From: Arabidopsis thaliana
Taxonomy: Eukaryota; Streptophyta; Magnoliopsida; Brassicales; Brassicaceae
Reading direction: 5' to 3'
Length of the DNA stretch: 64,000 nt
Assembly (NCBI RefSeq): GCF_000001735.4
Contig: NC_003075.7
Location: 11,843,001 to 11,907,000, forward strand
Part shown: piece after piece, positions 1 through 10,043 of the stretch
How positions within the stretch are numbered: position 1 is the stretch's first letter
Layout: each line of letters begins with the position of its first letter
Made by a program: the position numbers and the translations under genes
The notes under the pieces: model-generated
Told to the model about the DNA's origin: nothing
Seen by the model: only the letters and a program-made list of their open reading frames with translations
Database searches by the model: none

Positions 1-1500
1 CAATCCATTATAAATACAGAAGTCAACTTTGCAAGCTTCTCCAAACGCCGCCAAATTTTGATTGTGATCAACATTGCAAGCGTCTTTAATTTGTTTTCTT
101 TCTTCTTGTCAAGCTTGACAATAGGGAAGAGAGGTAATTTTTATAACTATAAATTTGACCACAACATGCAACAAACCATATATCACAGTTCACAGATGAA
201 ACTGATTTCTGGGAGGGGAAAAGAGCATGGCTCGATTTCATCAGCACCCAAAGCCCATAGCTTGAGAGAGGGATTTCGAAAGCTTGAGCTCTAACTTCCC
301 ACAATTGAGTGAAGCTGTCGTCGATTAAATAGTGAAGTGTTGTTAATTAATAGTACGTTGTCTTGCTATCACGAGATGTCAACGATAGTATAGTGTTTTT
401 GGGGATTAAAAAAATGTTCGTACATATAATTAATTTCTTTGCTAACCCTCTTTTTCTCTAGACGCGCGAGGTTTGGATATCGTTAAGAGTTTATATATTT
501 GGGTAGCTAAATGTAGAGGGACCAAAAAGTTAACAAATAGTTTGGTGATTCATTATTAATTACACATTACATAAATATATTACTCACTTTATTAGTTAGA
601 AGTAAGAGAAATCTTAATCATATAAATTTGGTGATTTTGTTTTTGGTGAGGATATATATTTGTGCTTAACTAAGCATAAATTTATCCCAAAACACTATCA
701 ACTTAATAAATACAAACCTTAAGGGTTGATCTGTTCCTCAGACTCTGCCGTGTGTTCCGCTTAATTTGTTTTTTTTAAACTAATTTTCAAGGTGCACACG
801 GACTAATTGCTACAAACTTAAGATTTAGTATTAAACTTTTCTAAGACGGATTGAGATAGATTTTCTTTATTGTTTTCAAGTGTCTAATCATAAAACATAA
901 AAACTAAGGAAAAGTAAAATCATACAAGAACATGCACTTGCGAATAGCTAGCAATTAACTTAAAGAAACAAAATTATTAACCAACCAACTAACGAAGTAA
1001 AGAAAAAATATGTAAAGTGAGATATTGAAGCATTTTAATTAAGATCGACAAGCCGATGAAGTGGGAGCGATAGGACGACGAGTTTTGTTTTTCGTTGATT
1101 AACGTTTGAATTCTGAAACAATTACTTGAAAAGAGTCTTCTATTATAATTGCTTTATTTACCAAAGTCACCAAAAGCTTAAAAAAACATAAACATAAAAT
1201 AATGATGTAGAAGAAAGCTAAAAAGTATATATTAAATTATAACATATGTGGTATTTTCATTTGTAACGATTACATATTTTTGTGTTCCATATTTTTTGGG
1301 ACAATTTCAGACGTAGAAATTTCCAATATATATGGTTTATCTAGTGTGCTTAGAAACAAAAATAATAAAGACACAATGTAAAAGTTACACAAAATTTATT
1401 GATGTTTGGTTACATTATTATTGGTGGAAAGTAAAAACGTCATATATTAGACTTAAGTTGTCGTTTAGGTGGCAAGTAAGTTTTAGAAAGGGAACAGGGA
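1..1500. other. Intergenic left edge
   Basis: No gene is supported here. The stretch is AT-rich. Positions about 440-540 resemble the upstream region of the plus-strand 8-cysteine gene at 15614 (shared CTAACC...TTCTCTAGA...ATATC...AGAGTT blocks near 15315-15372) and contain the AGAGGGACCAAAA block also found near 11161 and, inverted, near 13258. It is probably an old duplicate of a promoter region from this family. The segment 200-330 is less AT-rich and slightly coding-like on the minus strand, but I could not assign it. Confidence 0.5.
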
Positions 1501-1505
1501 AATGA

Positions 1506-3476
1506 TTATGGGCAGGTAAAACCTCTGGGAATCCTGCGGCCACAAGCCCTACAGAGGATGATGATATTGGGAGAAAGAGTGGAACGTCGTGCTCTCACCA
1601 AATCACATAAGCAAGCAGCTGCTTCCGCGTCAGATAGATTGCGAATGAGCGTACAGCAGGGCTGTGCCAGTCTAAAATCTAAGAAGTTGCCAAAAAATCT
1701 TAGGACATTGGAACATGTCCTTATTTGGTTGGCATTCCTGGGACATGTGCCACGTGGAGGAGGTGGTGGTTGGAATCTCGGAGGAGGGGGTGGTGGTTGG
1801 GATTTCGGAGGAGGGGGTGATGGTGAGTTGTTCGGTGGAGATGTTGGTGAAGAAGGCGGCAGTGTTGTTGTTGGTGGAGGCGACGGTGGTGTAGTTGGAG
1901 GACGCACTGGTGGAGTCACGGGTGGTGTGTTTGGTGGAACCGTTGGTGGAGTTTGTGGTGGTGTGTTTGGAGGAGTTTCCGGTGGTGTGTTTGGAGGTGT
2001 CTGTGGAGGTGTGTTTGGTGGAAGCGTTGGTGGAATTTGTGGTGGTGTGTTTGGTGGAAGCGTTGGTGGAGATTGTGGTGGTGTGTTTGGAAGAGCTTCC
2101 GGTGGTGTGTTTGGTGGAAGCGTTGGTAGAGTCTCTGGTGGTGAGTTTGGAGGAGTTTGCGGTGGTGTCTCCGGTGGTGTGTTTGGTGGAAGCGTTGGTG
2201 GAATCTGTGGTGATTGGTTTGGAGGAGTTCCCGGTGGTGTGTTTGGAAGTGTCTCCGGTGGTGTGTTTGGAGGCGTTTCCGGTGGAGTGTTTGGAGGACT
2301 TTGTGGGGGTGTGTTTGGTGGAGTTTCCGGTTGTGTGGTTGGAGGAGTTTCCGGGGGTGTGTTTGGAGGAGTTTCTGGTGGTGTGGTTGGAGGTGTCTTT
2401 GGTGTGTTTGGAGGAGTTCCCGGTGGTGTGTTTGGAGGTGTTTCTGGTGGAGTATTTGGAGGACTTTGTGGGGGGGTGTTTGGTGGAGTTTCTGGTGGTG
2501 TGATTGGAGGAGTTTCTGGTGGTGTGGTTGGAGGTGTCTCCGGTGGTGTGTTTGGAGGAGTTCCTGGTGGTGTGTTTGGAAGTGTCTCTGGTGGTGTGTT
2601 TGGAGGAGTTCCCGGTGGTGTGTTTGGAGGTGTTTCTGGTGGAGTATTTGGAGGACTTTGTGGGGGGGTGTTTGGTGGAGTTTCTGGTGGTGTGATTGGA
2701 GGAGTTTCTGGTGGTGTTGTTGGAGGTGTCTCCGGTGGTGTGTTTGGAGGAGTTCCTGGTGGTGTGTTTGGAAGTGTCTCCGGTGGTGTGTTTGGAGGAG
2801 TTCCCGGTGGTGTGTTTGGAGGTGTTTCTGGTGGAGTATTTGGAGGACTTTGTGGGGGTGTGTTTGGTGGAATTTCCGGTGGTGTGGTTGGAGAAGTTTC
2901 CGGTGGTGTGTTTGGAGAAGTTTCTGGTGGTGTGGTTGGAGGTGTCTCCGGTGGTGTGGTTGGAGGTGTCTCCGGTGGTGTGTTTGGAGGAGTTCCCGGT
3001 GGTGTGTTTGGAGGTATTTCCGGTGGAGTGTTTGGAGGACTTTCTGGGGGCGTGTTTGGTGGAGTTTCTGGTGGTGTTGTTGGAGGTGTCTCCGGTGGCG
3101 TGTTTGGTGGAAGCGTTGGTGGAGTCTGTGGTGGTGTGTTAGGAGGTATTTCCGGTGGTATGGTCGGAGGTGTCTGTGGTGGTAGGGTTGGTGGACCTGT
3201 TGGTAAAACTTCCGTAGGTGGTGTGGCTGGTGGACCCGTCGGTGGAGTCTCCGGTGGTATGGTTGGAGGCAGTGTTGGTGGAATCTGTGGGGTCACAGTT
3301 GGTGGAGGCGGTGGCGATGGTTCTGGACAAGTACATACTGGACATGGTGGCGGAGGAATGCGTGGTGGAGGTGGGCGGAGATAGGGACGGTTTTGGGCTT
3401 GGGTTTGGCCGAGGAGAAGAATGCTGATCAGTGTAAGGAAGAGAGCTAAGGTTTTTGTTGAACCCTTTGGGGCCAT
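1506..3476 (-). CDS. Hybrid proline-rich (extensin-like) protein with C-terminal 8-cysteine domain
   Basis: Probable At4g22485 (recalled from gene order). From the MAPKGSTKT start the protein is 656 aa; an in-frame ATG five codons upstream (3491) would give 661. I prefer the inner ATG because the sister genes start MASK or MNPK directly before the signal peptide. It has a hydrophobic signal peptide ending near GQTQA, then about 550 residues of TPPETPPNTPP-type repeats rich in Glu and Gln, then an 8-cysteine motif in the last 80 residues (C...C...CC...CLC...C...C). This is the hybrid proline-rich protein layout: secreted, with a presumed hydroxylated wall-bound repeat part and a compact helical domain. 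The C-terminal domain has a ninth cysteine (LCRAC), so one is unpaired. Three near-identical 192-bp repeat units lie inside. TATAAATA lies at 3557-3564 on the minus strand. The exact function is unknown. Confidence 0.88.
   Translation of the reverse strand: MAPKGSTKTLALFLTLISILLLGQTQAQNRPYLRPPPPRIPPPPCPVCTCPEPSPPPPPTVTPQIPPTLPPTIPPETPPTGPPATPPTEVLPTGPPTLPPQTPPTIPPEIPPNTPPQTPPTLPPNTPPETPPTTPPETPPNTPPESPPNTPPEIPPNTPPGTPPNTPPETPPTTPPETPPTTPPETSPNTPPETSPTTPPEIPPNTPPQSPPNTPPETPPNTPPGTPPNTPPETLPNTPPGTPPNTPPETPPTTPPETPPITPPETPPNTPPQSPPNTPPETPPNTPPGTPPNTPPETLPNTPPGTPPNTPPETPPTTPPETPPITPPETPPNTPPQSPPNTPPETPPNTPPGTPPNTPKTPPTTPPETPPNTPPETPPTTQPETPPNTPPQSPPNTPPETPPNTPPETLPNTPPGTPPNQSPQIPPTLPPNTPPETPPQTPPNSPPETLPTLPPNTPPEALPNTPPQSPPTLPPNTPPQIPPTLPPNTPPQTPPNTPPETPPNTPPQTPPTVPPNTPPVTPPVRPPTTPPSPPPTTTLPPSSPTSPPNNSPSPPPPKSQPPPPPPRFQPPPPPRGTCPRNANQIRTCSNVLRFFGNFLDFRLAQPCCTLIRNLSDAEAAACLCDLVRARRSTLSPNIIILCRACGRRIPRGFTCP
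2395..2980. repeat. 192-bp tandem repeat inside the proline-rich coding region
   Basis: The landmark AGTATTTGGA recurs at 2451, 2643 and 2835, exactly 192 bp (64 codons) apart, with almost unchanged sequence between. A shorter, older copy of the landmark (AGTGTTTGGA) is at 2286, 165 bp before the first. The whole 1755-3380 region is also a simpler 12-36 bp repeat of codons for Thr-Pro-Pro-X. All periods are multiples of 3, so copy-number change keeps the frame. Confidence 0.9.
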
Positions 3477-3556
3477 TTTGTTCTTAGGCAATCTTTGTCC
3501 TCACAAAAGAGAAACTGTACGGAAACTTGTGAATTGAGGTGTAGTGGAACTATGGG

Positions 3557-3564
3557 TATTTATA
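3557..3564 (-). promoter_or_regulatory. TATA box of the 1506-3476 gene
   Basis: TATAAATA on the minus strand, about 80 bp upstream of the preferred ATG at 3476. Same octamer and similar spacing as in the sister genes. Confidence 0.7.
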
Positions 3565-3615
3565 TGGCCTTTTGGAGATTTACTAGATATGTAAATTGCC
3601 ATATGTTTACGTACA

Positions 3616-3624
3616 TTGCCAAAC
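3616..3624 (-). promoter_or_regulatory. Shared GTTWGGCAA upstream element
   Basis: GTTTGGCAA on the minus strand, 140 bp upstream of the ATG. The sister minus-strand genes have GTTAGGCAA at 7416-7424 (121 bp upstream) and GTTTGGCAA at 10096-10104 (141 bp upstream). Conserved spacing suggests a common regulatory site, possibly MYB-type; that is inference. Confidence 0.4.
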
Positions 3625-3639
3625 CTATTTTCCCAGTCA

Positions 3640-4640
3640 AGTCTCAGAGGTAGTTTCCCTTCGATTCACAGCTCAAAAAGTTTCGGTGCTTAGGCTGAAG
3701 CTAGTCTGTGGTTAGGCGCTACAATTTTTACTTAAATATCACTACTATCATTTTATAATATTGTGATAACATATTAGCTGATTTAATATTTAGGACTATA
3801 TTAGAACACACCGCATGTTTTAATTTGCAACTTACGTTGGTTGATATGTATCAGAGTCAATAATTACAGTTGTTATCTAAAGTGACAATGTCGAGTTGAA
3901 CTAGCATTCCCATGAATTAACAGGCTTATTTTGGACTAAATAATTTGTTTATTGGTTCTTCATTTAACCAATAAAAAAAACATAAAAAAAAAAATCAAAT
4001 TTTGATAACCCTTTTTGATTTTATGTTAACAAATCAGTTTGGTCTATTCGATGACTTATTGTGGTCTGATTTGTAGAAAATCTTTAGCCAAGTTACGTTC
4101 ATTCCAGAAAATTTGTTCGGTTACTGTTAGTTTTGTTTTGTAACGTTCAATTTTATACAATATTTGTGATCGATTAAGTAATCTGTTGGTTTGGTTGCTT
4201 GAGTAAATGAGTGGGCATACTTCATTAATTTCATCTTCCAAAACTTTCTTCAAATTAATTGGTTTTAGGGTTAGGCGTGAGGGCATTCTAAGTTACCTTG
4301 GCCTTCAAGTCTCTAATAGTTAGGCTAAACATAGTTTGACCATTTTGTTGTTGTACTTGTTAGGTACAAGCAATTAAATTGGAATCCATAAAACTCCACA
4401 TATTTTTTATAATCGAGTCCACTCTGGGTTTATTTTTCCATACTTATTTAAAAGTTCGGCTGAGCTTAAGCATCATTAATTGTAGGATAAGCATTTGTTT
4501 TTCGGGACAATAGAAATTATAGACGTTCATACGTCAATGTTTTTAAAAACATATCATCAACCGATACCATTTCCTTTTACTAATTCAAGATAACTAAAAT
4601 GCGAAAATGATGTGTTTCGGACAACTTTCTCTACTAAAAA
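3640..4640. other. Intergenic, no gene seen
   Basis: AT-rich spacer. The block at 4288-4330 (CTAAGTTACCTTGG ... GTTAGGCT) is repeated at 5765-5812, so the LINE relic at 4642-5184 lies between two copies of a short duplicated spacer segment. Confidence 0.5.
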
Positions 4641-4641
4641 C

Positions 4642-5184
4642 ACTTGGAATCACACGCGCACAATATCTAACAAAGTTGATTGGTACAAAGGGGTCTGGTT
4701 CGTACAAGCCACACCAAAATATGCTTTTTGCATGTGAGTAGCAGTCCAAAATCGGCTCTCAACTGTAGACATAATGCTTCAATTGGACATGGGAGTGAAT
4801 GCAACGTGTGTCTTGTACAAATATGAGCGACCACATTTTCTTCTCATGTGATTAAGCTAAAGAAGTTTGGGCATCTCTGGCGAAAAACATATACAAATCG
4901 AGTTACTCCACAGTCTGGCAAATTAACTATCCTCAACCACGCATCAAATCACTGGCACAATCGCCTCGAAGGCTTTCTCGCTCGATACGTCCTGCAAGTC
5001 TCGGTTTACTCTATTTGGAGAGAGCAAAACGGGGGCAAACATGACAAAGTTCCAAACCCACCAAACCGCCTCATCGATTGGATTGATAGACACATGCGAA
5101 ACCAACTTTCGGCAATCTAAATAAGTGGAGATCAGAGTTACTACAAGGGACTCCAAGCTTGGTTTGAATCAAGAGTGATAAGCT
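4642..5184 (+). mobile_element. Decayed LINE (non-LTR retrotransposon) 3' coding remnant
   Basis: Broken plus-strand frames read through the zinc-binding and C-terminal region typical of plant LINE reverse transcriptases: W-Y-K-G-V-W-F then A-T-P-K-Y-A-F from 4681, A-V-Q-N-R-L-S-T and G-V-N-A-T-C-V-L further on, and after about 4930 H-W-H-N-R-L-E-G-F then Y-S-I-W-R-E-Q-N with L-I-D-W-I-D and M-R-N-Q-L-S. At least two stops and two frameshifts (near 4845 and 4925) break it, and the upstream RT and endonuclease parts are missing. It is an inactive fragment, resembling Ta11-type plant LINEs as I remember them. Confidence 0.85.
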
Positions 5185-6920
5185 AAGGAAGATTTTTTTT
5201 TTTTTTTAAGATTTTTTAAGATAAACCGTAAACGTTATACTAGTTGTACTATGTTACTTATAAATCTAATTTAATATTACAATAAATAAAATAAAGAAAA
5301 ATACTAAATCTTATTAAATTCTATAACATCCAGATCATAATACTTGAAATGAAACCAGTTGAAACTGCATTAACATATTTAAAATCATCACCACCATCAA
5401 AATTTGTATATAAAAGTGAAAATGTATAAATTTAGCCTTTGATGTCATTGATGAAGTTATCACCACCATCAACTTCATTGATGATTTTTTTACCAAAAAA
5501 AAAAAAAAATCATTGATGATGTTTTGTTTCATTAGTATTGGAAGAAAGTAAAAAAGTTTGAAGCGCTTTAAGATATTGTACTTATATTTACAAGTGACTT
5601 TATCATCTTTGGTAAAAAAACTACCGATTTCGATTAGATGAATATAATACATGTACAAGTAAAACGACCGCCTGAAGTCAAGGGTCTTGTAGCATGGGTA
5701 AATGGGTGGGAAATGTTCCGTGAATTAGTCATATAGATGTTTAAGGATATCCGATTGAGACAATCTAAGTTACCTTGGCAACTACGTCTCTAAAGTTAGG
5801 CTCTATATTGAACATATATGTAATTATCAACTATCTCTAGTTAGACGTTATAGAGAACCCTTCAAAATGGGCCATATAAATTTTGTGGCCACATGAAAAC
5901 AGTTTTAAATGGTGATCTTTAGCTCCATTACAAATTTTTTAGCTAATCCATGGCTCTTTAGCAACGGATTTGCTACAGAACAAAAAAAAAAACCATGACA
6001 TCAAGCCAAAAACCAAAAACGTGGTCATATGGCATGGGTTATAAGAGCTACACACGTCAAATCGCCATATTTTCATAGAGCCTAAGTTAGGCCTGGTTAA
6101 AAAAACGTACTTGTTAAGCTTGTAGGGTTTTCAAATAATCACAAGATTGAATATGCACTGCAAATCGGACCATGCACTGAAAATAGATATCATTATCTTT
6201 CTTCTTTTTTTTTTTTTTGGACCAGATGCATTTACTTTATGAAATGAATACTTCTTTTATTATTTTTGGAAAATAGAACTAAACACCATGATGCCTATAG
6301 TGGCTTCTGCTGGTTTTGAGCTAGTGGTCACTGGACCCCGAAAAATTGAAGTAAAACCAAGTTTTTTATGAATGAATTCAGAGTATGGAATCACATACTT
6401 CTGACCATCACTTTACAAGACAATGACGAGTAACCTCATATAAACAATAAATATGTATAATTAATTAACTATATATAGATTTTGGATAACACTTCTATAT
6501 ATTGATCTTTTTATTGGGTTATTATTTGTAAAAATGTTTTAATTTTGTTATTAAGTAATAGTTTTTGTTAGTTTTGATGATTTTTATGTCGAATAAACCT
6601 GTAAATTAATAAAATAATACGTTGTCGAAAATGTATATATGTTTGGATCATATTTCGCAATTTTCTTTTTCATTTCAACATATCATATGGGAGACAGGAA
6701 GAGACACAAAGTGTTATACTTTATTTAATATTATTCTTCATAGACATTAATAGATATGCTTAACAACTTTTTAGTAAGCATCGATAGTCCTTATAATTAC
6801 GTTCTAATCAACAACGAAACACACACCAACACTGTAAAACATTAATAGATAAACCCATACTTTTGGTACCAGCAAACTTATAGTGCAAGGAAACACCGGA
6901 TAGGGCTCTTATTTAGGGGA
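5185..6920. other. Intergenic, no gene seen
   Basis: AT-rich spacer with poly-T and poly-A tracts (near 5193-5208 and 5496-5510). It has the second copy of the CTAAGTTACCTTGG block at 5765. No gene or RNA is supported. Confidence 0.5.
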
Positions 6921-6932
6921 ATTAAGTAGTAG

Positions 6933-7295
6933 TTACTGTGGTGGTGGACACTGGAAACCGATAGGAAAAACCCTATTGCAAGCAAAAAAGATTTCTCTAA
7001 CGGCCACATCAATACCGAAAACCAACGGAATCGGCCTGAAGATAAAGCAGAGACAATCGGTTACTTGAACATTAGTGAGGCCATTGAGGGCAGTGCAACA
7101 CTGTCGTGCTCTGGGGTCGCCAGCTGTAACATTGGCTAGGCCAAGGACGTTGGCACATACGCCTAGTTGCAATGGGTTTCTGGGACATGAGCCAAAGTTG
7201 TTGGTCGGTGTAGGCGAGCTTAAGAGGTTTGCTTCTGCGAGGCTGATGAGGAGGATGATGATGAGGGAAATGGTGGTTGAGCTCTTTGAGGCCAT
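6933..7295 (-). CDS. Small secreted 8-cysteine (LTP/HyPRP-like) protein
   Basis: Probable At4g22490. 120 aa. Signal peptide MASK... with a hydrophobic core to about residue 22, a short Pro/Ser/Thr linker (residues 26-36) in place of the long repeats of its neighbours, then the 8-cysteine motif at C37, C47, C66-C67, C81-L-C83, C106, C116, ending just after with PPPQ. The Cys spacing fits the bifunctional inhibitor/lipid-transfer/2S albumin superfamily; four disulfides are expected. It is a divergent, linker-poor member of the cluster. TATAAATA lies on the minus strand at 7357-7364. Ligand and function are unknown. Confidence 0.9.
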   Translation of the reverse strand: MASKSSTTISLIIILLISLAEANLLSSPTPTNNFGSCPRNPLQLGVCANVLGLANVTAGDPRARQCCTALNGLTNVQVTDCLCFIFRPIPLVFGIDVAVREIFFACNRVFPIGFQCPPPQ

Positions 7296-7356
7296 TTTTT
7301 TATTTTATTTTGTGGATATGAAAGTGTGGATGCTTTCGATGATGTTGTGTAGTATG

Positions 7357-7364
7357 TATTTATA
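7357..7364 (-). promoter_or_regulatory. TATA box of the 6933-7295 gene
   Basis: TATAAATA on the minus strand, 62 bp upstream of the ATG; the GTTAGGCAA element follows upstream at 7416-7424. Confidence 0.7.
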
Positions 7365-7424
7365 GAGCCAAGAGATGCCTTGGAATCACAAACACTTGTG
7401 TATCATTTATTTTTTTTGCCTAAC

Positions 7425-8340
7425 ATTACTCTTTTTTAATTAATGAGGTTTTAGAGATTTAGGCAAGTTGTTGGTTCTCTCTCTTATGTACAACTTTACG
7501 CTCAAAATGTCTAGTTTGGCTTCCAAGGAGTTTTTTCTTTTGTTTTCAGATTTGTTTTTTCTTTCTTTCATATATTCAAGAGTTCAACACAAATTATAAC
7601 CAGTATATACGGTTTAAATCTAAGGTCATGAATGTATGCATTTTTTTATGAATTGAATGGATGTAATTTTGGTTTTTTTAACACTTGATATATGAACCAA
7701 CTTGAAATTACATATTTACAGAAGTAGATATAGACCATCAATTGATATAGATGTTACAAGGAACACAATACACACAATAAACATTAATAAATAATTTTTC
7801 ACAAGTGCGTCTTCAATACTAATTTTATTTCCCGGATTTCATGTCTTCTAAATAATTAAAATTTATCTTCCACATTCAGCCTCCAATAAAATTCTATGTC
7901 TTCGTAATCTAACGAAATGAAAACTTCTAAAATCTCCATCCCCGTCTTTGTATGGAACAATAACTTGATGTGTCAATTGAAATTCTATGTTCTACTTATA
8001 GAAACCGATGCCATGCATGATCTAGTTTTAGAAGGAAAATCTTTGATTACTGAGGGTTCTTTCATTGTCTAAGAATGAATATACTTGAGGTTTACCGAAG
8101 CGGGGATCAAACAGAATGCAATCATTTTGTTTGAGATTTGAATTTACGTATGTAAGTTCTTCAATTACTTTTTTTTCCAGTAATATTTGTAAACTCCAAC
8201 GTGATTCAAAATCTAAAATAAAGACAATCAACACTCCCGTACAAACTTTATTTTATTTTTTATTACATTATTGGAACAAAGTATATATTTAGAAACAAAA
8301 GAAAATCACGGTTAAGTGTATAGTAAGTAGGTTTTTTAGT
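7425..8340. other. Intergenic, no gene seen
   Basis: AT-rich spacer between two minus-strand genes. It should include the 3' UTR of the gene at 8363; AATAAA-like signals on the minus strand occur near 8248-8265. Nothing else is supported. Confidence 0.5.
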
Positions 8341-8362
8341 TTATTGTGGGGAAAGGAGGTGG

Positions 8363-9955
8363 TCATGGGCAAGTGAAGCCTGGGGGAATGCTACGACCAC
8401 AAGTCATAAAGAGGTTGATGATATTACGAGGAAGACTGCGACTTGGTGCTCTCACTGATTCACAAAGGCAGGCAAGTGCGTCAGCATCAGAAAGACCACG
8501 AATGAGAGAACAACATGGTTGCGCCGTTCCTAATCCTAGGAAACCATCGAACATATTTAGGATAGTGCTACATATTTGTAGTGGGATACCATTCCTAGGG
8601 CATCTACCACTCGGGGGAGGCGGTGGTGGAGTCCTCGGCGGCGGTGGTACTGAAGGTGTCCCTGGGGGCGTTGGTGGTGCACGTGGGGGAGAAATTGGTG
8701 GAGTTATTGGCGGTGATTGTGGTGGTGCACGTGGAGGAGAAGTTGGTGGAGTTATGGGAGGAGACATCGGTGGTCTCTTTGGAGGAGAATTTGGGGGAAC
8801 TATTGGCGGAGATACCGGTGGTGTTTGTGGGGGAGCGGTTGGTGGAGCCCTTGGAGGAGTAACTGGTGGTGTCCGTGAAGGAGAAGTTGGTGGGGACACA
8901 GGGGGTGTACGTGTAGGAGGCATTGGTGGACTTCTTGGCGGAGGAGATAGAGGTGAAAGCGGGGGAGAAGTTGGTGGAGTTCTTGGTGGGGGCATTGGTG
9001 GTGCACGAGGAGGAGAACTCGGTGGAGTTCTTGGGGGAGATATTGGTGGTGCACGCGGAGGAGAAGTTGGTGGAGTTCTTGGCGGGGATAGAGGTGGTGC
9101 ACGCGGAGGAGAAGTTGGTGGAGTTATAGGGGGAGATAGCGGTGGTGTACGTGGAGGAGAAGTTGGTGGAGTTCTTGGCGGGGATAGTGGTGGGGCACGT
9201 GGAGGAGCTGTCGGTGAAATTCTTGGAGGAGGAACTGGTGGTGCTCGTGGAGGAGAAGTTGGTGGAGTTCTTGGAGGAGAATTTGGTGGAGTTCTTGGCG
9301 GGGATAGTGGTGGTGCACGAGGAGGAGAAGTCGGTGGAGTATTAGGAGGAGGAACCGGTGGTGCACGTGGAGGAGAAGTTGGTGGAGTTCTTGGCGGGGA
9401 TAGTGGTGGTGCACGGGGAGGAGAAGTCGATGGAGTTCTTGGAGGAGGAATTGGTGGTGCACGTGGAGGAGAAGTTGGTGGAGTTCTTGGAGGAGATAGT
9501 GGTGGTACACGCGGAGGAGATGTTGGTGGAGTTCTTGGTGGAGAAAGTGGTGGTGCACGCGGAGGAGAATTTGGGGGACTCTTTGGTGGAGAAACCGGTG
9601 GTGTTTGTGGGGGAGCGGTTGGTGGAGTCTTTGGAGGAAGAATTGGTGGTATCCGCGGAGAAACTGGTGGCGTACGTGGAGGAGCTGTTGGTGGAGTTCT
9701 TGGGGTCCTTGGTGGAGGAGGTGGTGGAGTTCTTGGGGTTCGTGGTGGAGGAGGTGGTGGAGTTCTTGGGGTTCGTGGTGGAGGAGGTGGTGGAGTTTTT
9801 GGGGTTCGTGGTGGAGGAGGTGATGGAGTTCTTGGGGTTCGTGGTGGAGGTGGTGTTCTAGGGCGGGGACGGCTATTAGATTCAGCGTGGCCAATGAGGA
9901 GGATGGTGAATGCGAAGAAGAGGGCTAGGGTTGTTTTTGAACATTTTGGATTCAT
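8363..9955 (-). CDS. Hybrid proline-rich protein, arginine-rich repeat type, with 8-cysteine domain
   Basis: Probable At4g22505. 530 aa. Signal peptide MNPKCSKTTLALFFAFTILLIGHAES, then about 420 residues of proline-rich repeats, then an 8-cysteine domain at residues about 451-530 (C...C...CC...CLC...C...C) ending GFTCP. The repeat unit is 16 residues (48 bp), of the form TPPTSPPRAPPLSPPR, preceded near the N-terminus by TPPPPPPRTPR blocks. Unlike the gene at 1506, which puts Glu or Gln in the variable slot, this one puts Arg, so the two sister proteins have opposite charge. Secreted wall protein by layout; function unknown. TATAAAT lies at 10044-10050 on the minus strand. Confidence 0.88.
   Translation of the reverse strand: MNPKCSKTTLALFFAFTILLIGHAESNSRPRPRTPPPPRTPRTPSPPPPRTPKTPPPPPPRTPRTPPPPPPRTPRTPPPPPPRTPRTPPTAPPRTPPVSPRIPPILPPKTPPTAPPQTPPVSPPKSPPNSPPRAPPLSPPRTPPTSPPRVPPLSPPRTPPTSPPRAPPIPPPRTPSTSPPRAPPLSPPRTPPTSPPRAPPVPPPNTPPTSPPRAPPLSPPRTPPNSPPRTPPTSPPRAPPVPPPRISPTAPPRAPPLSPPRTPPTSPPRTPPLSPPITPPTSPPRAPPLSPPRTPPTSPPRAPPISPPRTPPSSPPRAPPMPPPRTPPTSPPLSPLSPPPRSPPMPPTRTPPVSPPTSPSRTPPVTPPRAPPTAPPQTPPVSPPIVPPNSPPKRPPMSPPITPPTSPPRAPPQSPPITPPISPPRAPPTPPGTPSVPPPPRTPPPPPPSGRCPRNGIPLQICSTILNMFDGFLGLGTAQPCCSLIRGLSDADALACLCESVRAPSRSLPRNIINLFMTCGRSIPPGFTCP
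8600..9890. repeat. 48-bp tandem repeat array encoding Pro/Arg/Ser repeats
   Basis: The array is a degenerate 48-bp unit (16 codons) repeated through most of the coding region. Seen on the plus strand as GTTCTTGG...GGTGGTGCACG...GGAGGAGAAGTTGGTGGA. The 5' part of the gene (9700-9850) is a shorter 42-bp repeat of GTTCTTGGGGTTCGTGGTGGAGGAGGTGG. Confidence 0.85.
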
Positions 9956-10043
9956 TTTGTCCGAGGTTATATATATATGTCCTTAAAGAAGGACTATATT
10001 GTACGGATACTGGTGAACTGAAATGAAGTGAGGTTTGTGGATA

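Noticed and set aside
2214..3185. Trp/Arg/Cys-rich and Val/Glu-rich frames in the repeat region
   Set aside because: Alternate-frame translations of the same simple repeat; composition is not protein-like.
1558..3384. 608-aa glycine-rich open frame on the plus strand
   Set aside because: It is the exact antisense of the proline repeat gene: CCN proline codons read as GGN glycine on the other strand, so stops are automatically absent. No signal peptide, promoter or homology of its own.
5440..5515. CATTGATGA-type palindromic repeat with poly-A
   Set aside because: Imperfect short repeats without element structure; probably local slippage.
8346..9986. 546-aa glycine/valine-rich open frame on the plus strand
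   Set aside because: Same antisense effect over the Arg-type proline repeat gene at 8363-9955.
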